The notes below the pieces were generated by a model. It was given only the letters and a program-made list of their open reading frames with translations. It ran no database searches and had not been told where the DNA came from. Below are positions 62,619 through 64,000 of a stretch of 64,000 nt of DNA, piece by piece. The position numbers and the translations under genes were made by a program. Source of the stretch: Strongylocentrotus droebachiensis (lineage: Eukaryota > Echinodermata > Echinoidea > Camarodonta > Strongylocentrotidae); assembly GCA_035222895.1 (NCBI GenBank), contig JAVYIG010001601.1:124001-188000 (forward strand). The letters run 5' to 3'. Position 1 is the stretch's first letter; every line of letters begins with the position of its first letter.

Positions 62619-64000
62619 GTTTTTAACATTGCGCAATAAATAAAGATGAAAAACATAAACCGATGACGCGAACAGGTAGAGAAGCTCGAGCGCAACATAA
62701 TAATACCTCTTAGGAGACCATTGCATTCTTTTTAAGAAAGATATTTGCAAATGTAAAAAATGCTTCAAATTACTCTTTTTTTTTGCGCAATATTTTTTTT
62801 TTTTTTTTTTTTGACAGTATATACGCGATTTTATCGTTTTTCTACATTGCGCAATAAATAAAGATGAAAAACATAAACCGATGAGGCGAACAGGTAGAGA
62901 AGCTCGAGCGCAACATAATGATACCTCTTAGGAGACCATTGCATTCTTTTTAAAAAAGATATTTGCAAATGTAAAAAATGCTTCAAATGACCCTTTTTTT
63001 GCGCAATATTTTTTTTTTTTTTTTTTTGACAGTTTATACGCGATTTAATCGTTTTTCTACATTGCGCAAAAAATAGAGATGAAAAACATAAACCGATGAC
63101 GCGAACAGGTAGAGAAGCTCGAGCGCAACATAATGATACCTCTTAGGAGACCATTGCATTCTTTTTAAAAAAGATATTTGCAAATGTAAAAAATGCTTCA
63201 AATGACCCTTTTTTTTTTTGCGCAATATTTTTTTTTTTTTTTTTTGACAGTATATACGCGATTTAATCGTTTTTCTACATTGCGCAAAAAATAGAGATGA
63301 AAAACATAAACCGATGACGCGAACAGGTAGAGATGCTCAAGCGCAACATAATGATACCACTTAGGAAACCGATTTAATCGTTTTTAACATTGCGCAATAA
63401 ATAAAGATGAAAAACATAAACCGATGAGGCGAACAGGTAGAGAAGCTCAAGCGCAACATAATGATGCCTCTTACGAGACCATTGCATTCTTTTTAAGAAA
63501 GATATTTGCAAATGTAAAAAATGCTTCAAATGACTCTTTTTTTTTGCGCAATATTTTTTTTTTTTTTTTTTGACAGTATATACGCGATTTAATCGTTTTT
63601 CTACATTGCGCAAAAAATAGAGATGAAAAACATAAACCGATGACGCGAACAGGTAGAGAAGCTCGAGCGCAACATAATGATACCTCTTAGGAGACCATTG
63701 CATTCTTTTTGAGAAAGATATTTGCAAATGTAAAAAATGCTTCAAATGACTCTTTTTTTGCGCAATATTTTTTTTTTTTTTTGACAGTATATACGCGATT
63801 TAATCGTTTTTCTACATTGCGCAAAAAATAGAGATGAAAAACATAAACCGATGACGCGAACAGGTAGAGATGCTCAAGCGCAACATAATGATACCACTTA
63901 GGAAACCGATTTAATCGTTTTTAACATTGCGCAATAAATAAAGATCAAAAACATAAACCGATGACGCGAACAGGTAGAGAAGCTCGAGCGCAACATAATG
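62619..64000 (+). repeat. Variant short units at the window end
   Basis: Contents are remnant 62619-62812; variant short unit 62813-63027 (215 bp, CGATTTTATCG start, GATGAGGCG, TTAAAAAAG, GACCC); variant short unit 63028-63245 (218 bp, GACAGTTTATAC); L unit 63246-63571 with GATGCCTC; a short unit 63572-63782 built from Lc-type sequence (211 bp); and Lc from 63783, cut by the window end. The first two short units have no exact counterpart except in part at 22.6-23.0 kb. Confidence 0.87.

Larger units (their letters stand above)
1..64000 (+). repeat. Tandem satellite array with higher-order repeat structure
   Basis: The entire window consists of related units in one orientation, each opening with GACAGTATATACGC (TACAG in S' units) directly after a poly-T tract. 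Units have one core (S, S') or two cores (La, Lb, Lc) of about 111 bp plus a common tail. By length I estimate 210-220 units. No inversion or unrelated spacer was seen except the five 263-bp inserts. Layered repeats of this kind are known from centromeric and other heterochromatic satellites of eukaryotes; the location here is not shown. The numerous minus-strand frames of 63-123 codons are by-products of the repeat and are not annotated as genes. An assembly artefact cannot be excluded, although distinct block orders and marker substitutions argue against simple collapse or duplication of one read. Confidence 0.97.

Noticed and set aside
304-63745. The many minus-strand frames of 63-123 codons as a multigene family
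   Set aside because: They follow the repeat period, have poly-Lys from the T tract, change frame with tract length, and show mostly amino-acid-changing differences. Longer versions (97-123 codons) are read-through between adjacent units.
1-64000. CRISPR array
   Set aside because: Units are contiguous relatives of 206-327 bp with no unique spacers and no cas-like genes.
1-64000. Assembly artefact creating all higher-order structure
   Set aside because: Different block orders, private substitutions (30793, 31561, 51689), a unique junction at 31013 and distinct segment offsets argue for real sequence, but raw reads are needed to exclude local misassembly.

Overview
The whole 64-kb window is one tandem satellite-DNA array with no convincing gene. 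It is AT-rich, and every unit lies head-to-tail in the same orientation. The layered (higher-order) repeat structure points to eukaryotic heterochromatin. The species and chromosome cannot be told from the sequence. Nothing looks prokaryotic or phage-like, and I see no rRNA, tRNA or transposase.

The building block is a core of about 111 bp that starts at CGATTTAATCG. It is followed by a tail with a second palindrome (ATTTGCAAAT) and a poly-T tract of about 10-20 nt. Short units have one core plus tail: S is 206-207 bp and S' is 211 bp. Long units have two cores plus tail: La is about 327 bp, Lb 321-325 bp and Lc 316-325 bp. These combine into higher-order repeats (HORs). HOR-A is S-La-Lb-Lc, 1179 bp. 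HOR-C is S-La-Lb-S'-Lc-Lc, 1715 bp. HOR-B is a 4181-bp compound unit. Above that level, whole stretches are duplicated: about 1-5.7 kb recurs at 33.0-38.7 kb (offset near 32,976), and 11.7-21.1 kb recurs at 40.4-49.8 kb (offset near 28,692). Copies differ mainly in poly-T length and a few marker substitutions, so amplification looks recent.

Layout: 0.3-2.7 kb HOR-A x2; 2.7-9.9 kb HOR-B, one full and one partial copy; 9.9-22 kb HOR-C copies mixed with recombinant units; 22-25 kb two divergent D elements; 25-31 kb HOR-C, HOR-A and recombinants, ending at a third D element (31.0-31.6 kb); 32.1-35.7 kb HOR-A x3; 35.7-49.8 kb the duplicated B and C stretches; 49.8-53.4 kb HOR-A x3; 53.4-58.3 kb mixed and HOR-C; 58.3-62.6 kb two more D elements around one HOR-C; 62.6-64 kb variant short units.

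The most unusual component is the D element, present five times. It has a 358-363 bp leader of diverged monomers without the poly-T tract. A 263-bp segment of non-satellite sequence follows. The segment is bounded exactly by 38-bp direct repeats of satellite core and carries an internal pair of 52-bp direct repeats 208 bp apart, a TATAAATA motif and small open frames. A second notable feature is that most cores carry ATTGCGCAAT, the optimal palindromic site known for C/EBP-family bZIP proteins, so the array could act as a large protein-binding sink. That function is inference. Unit boundaries were found by reading by eye; poly-T lengths may be off by a base or so.
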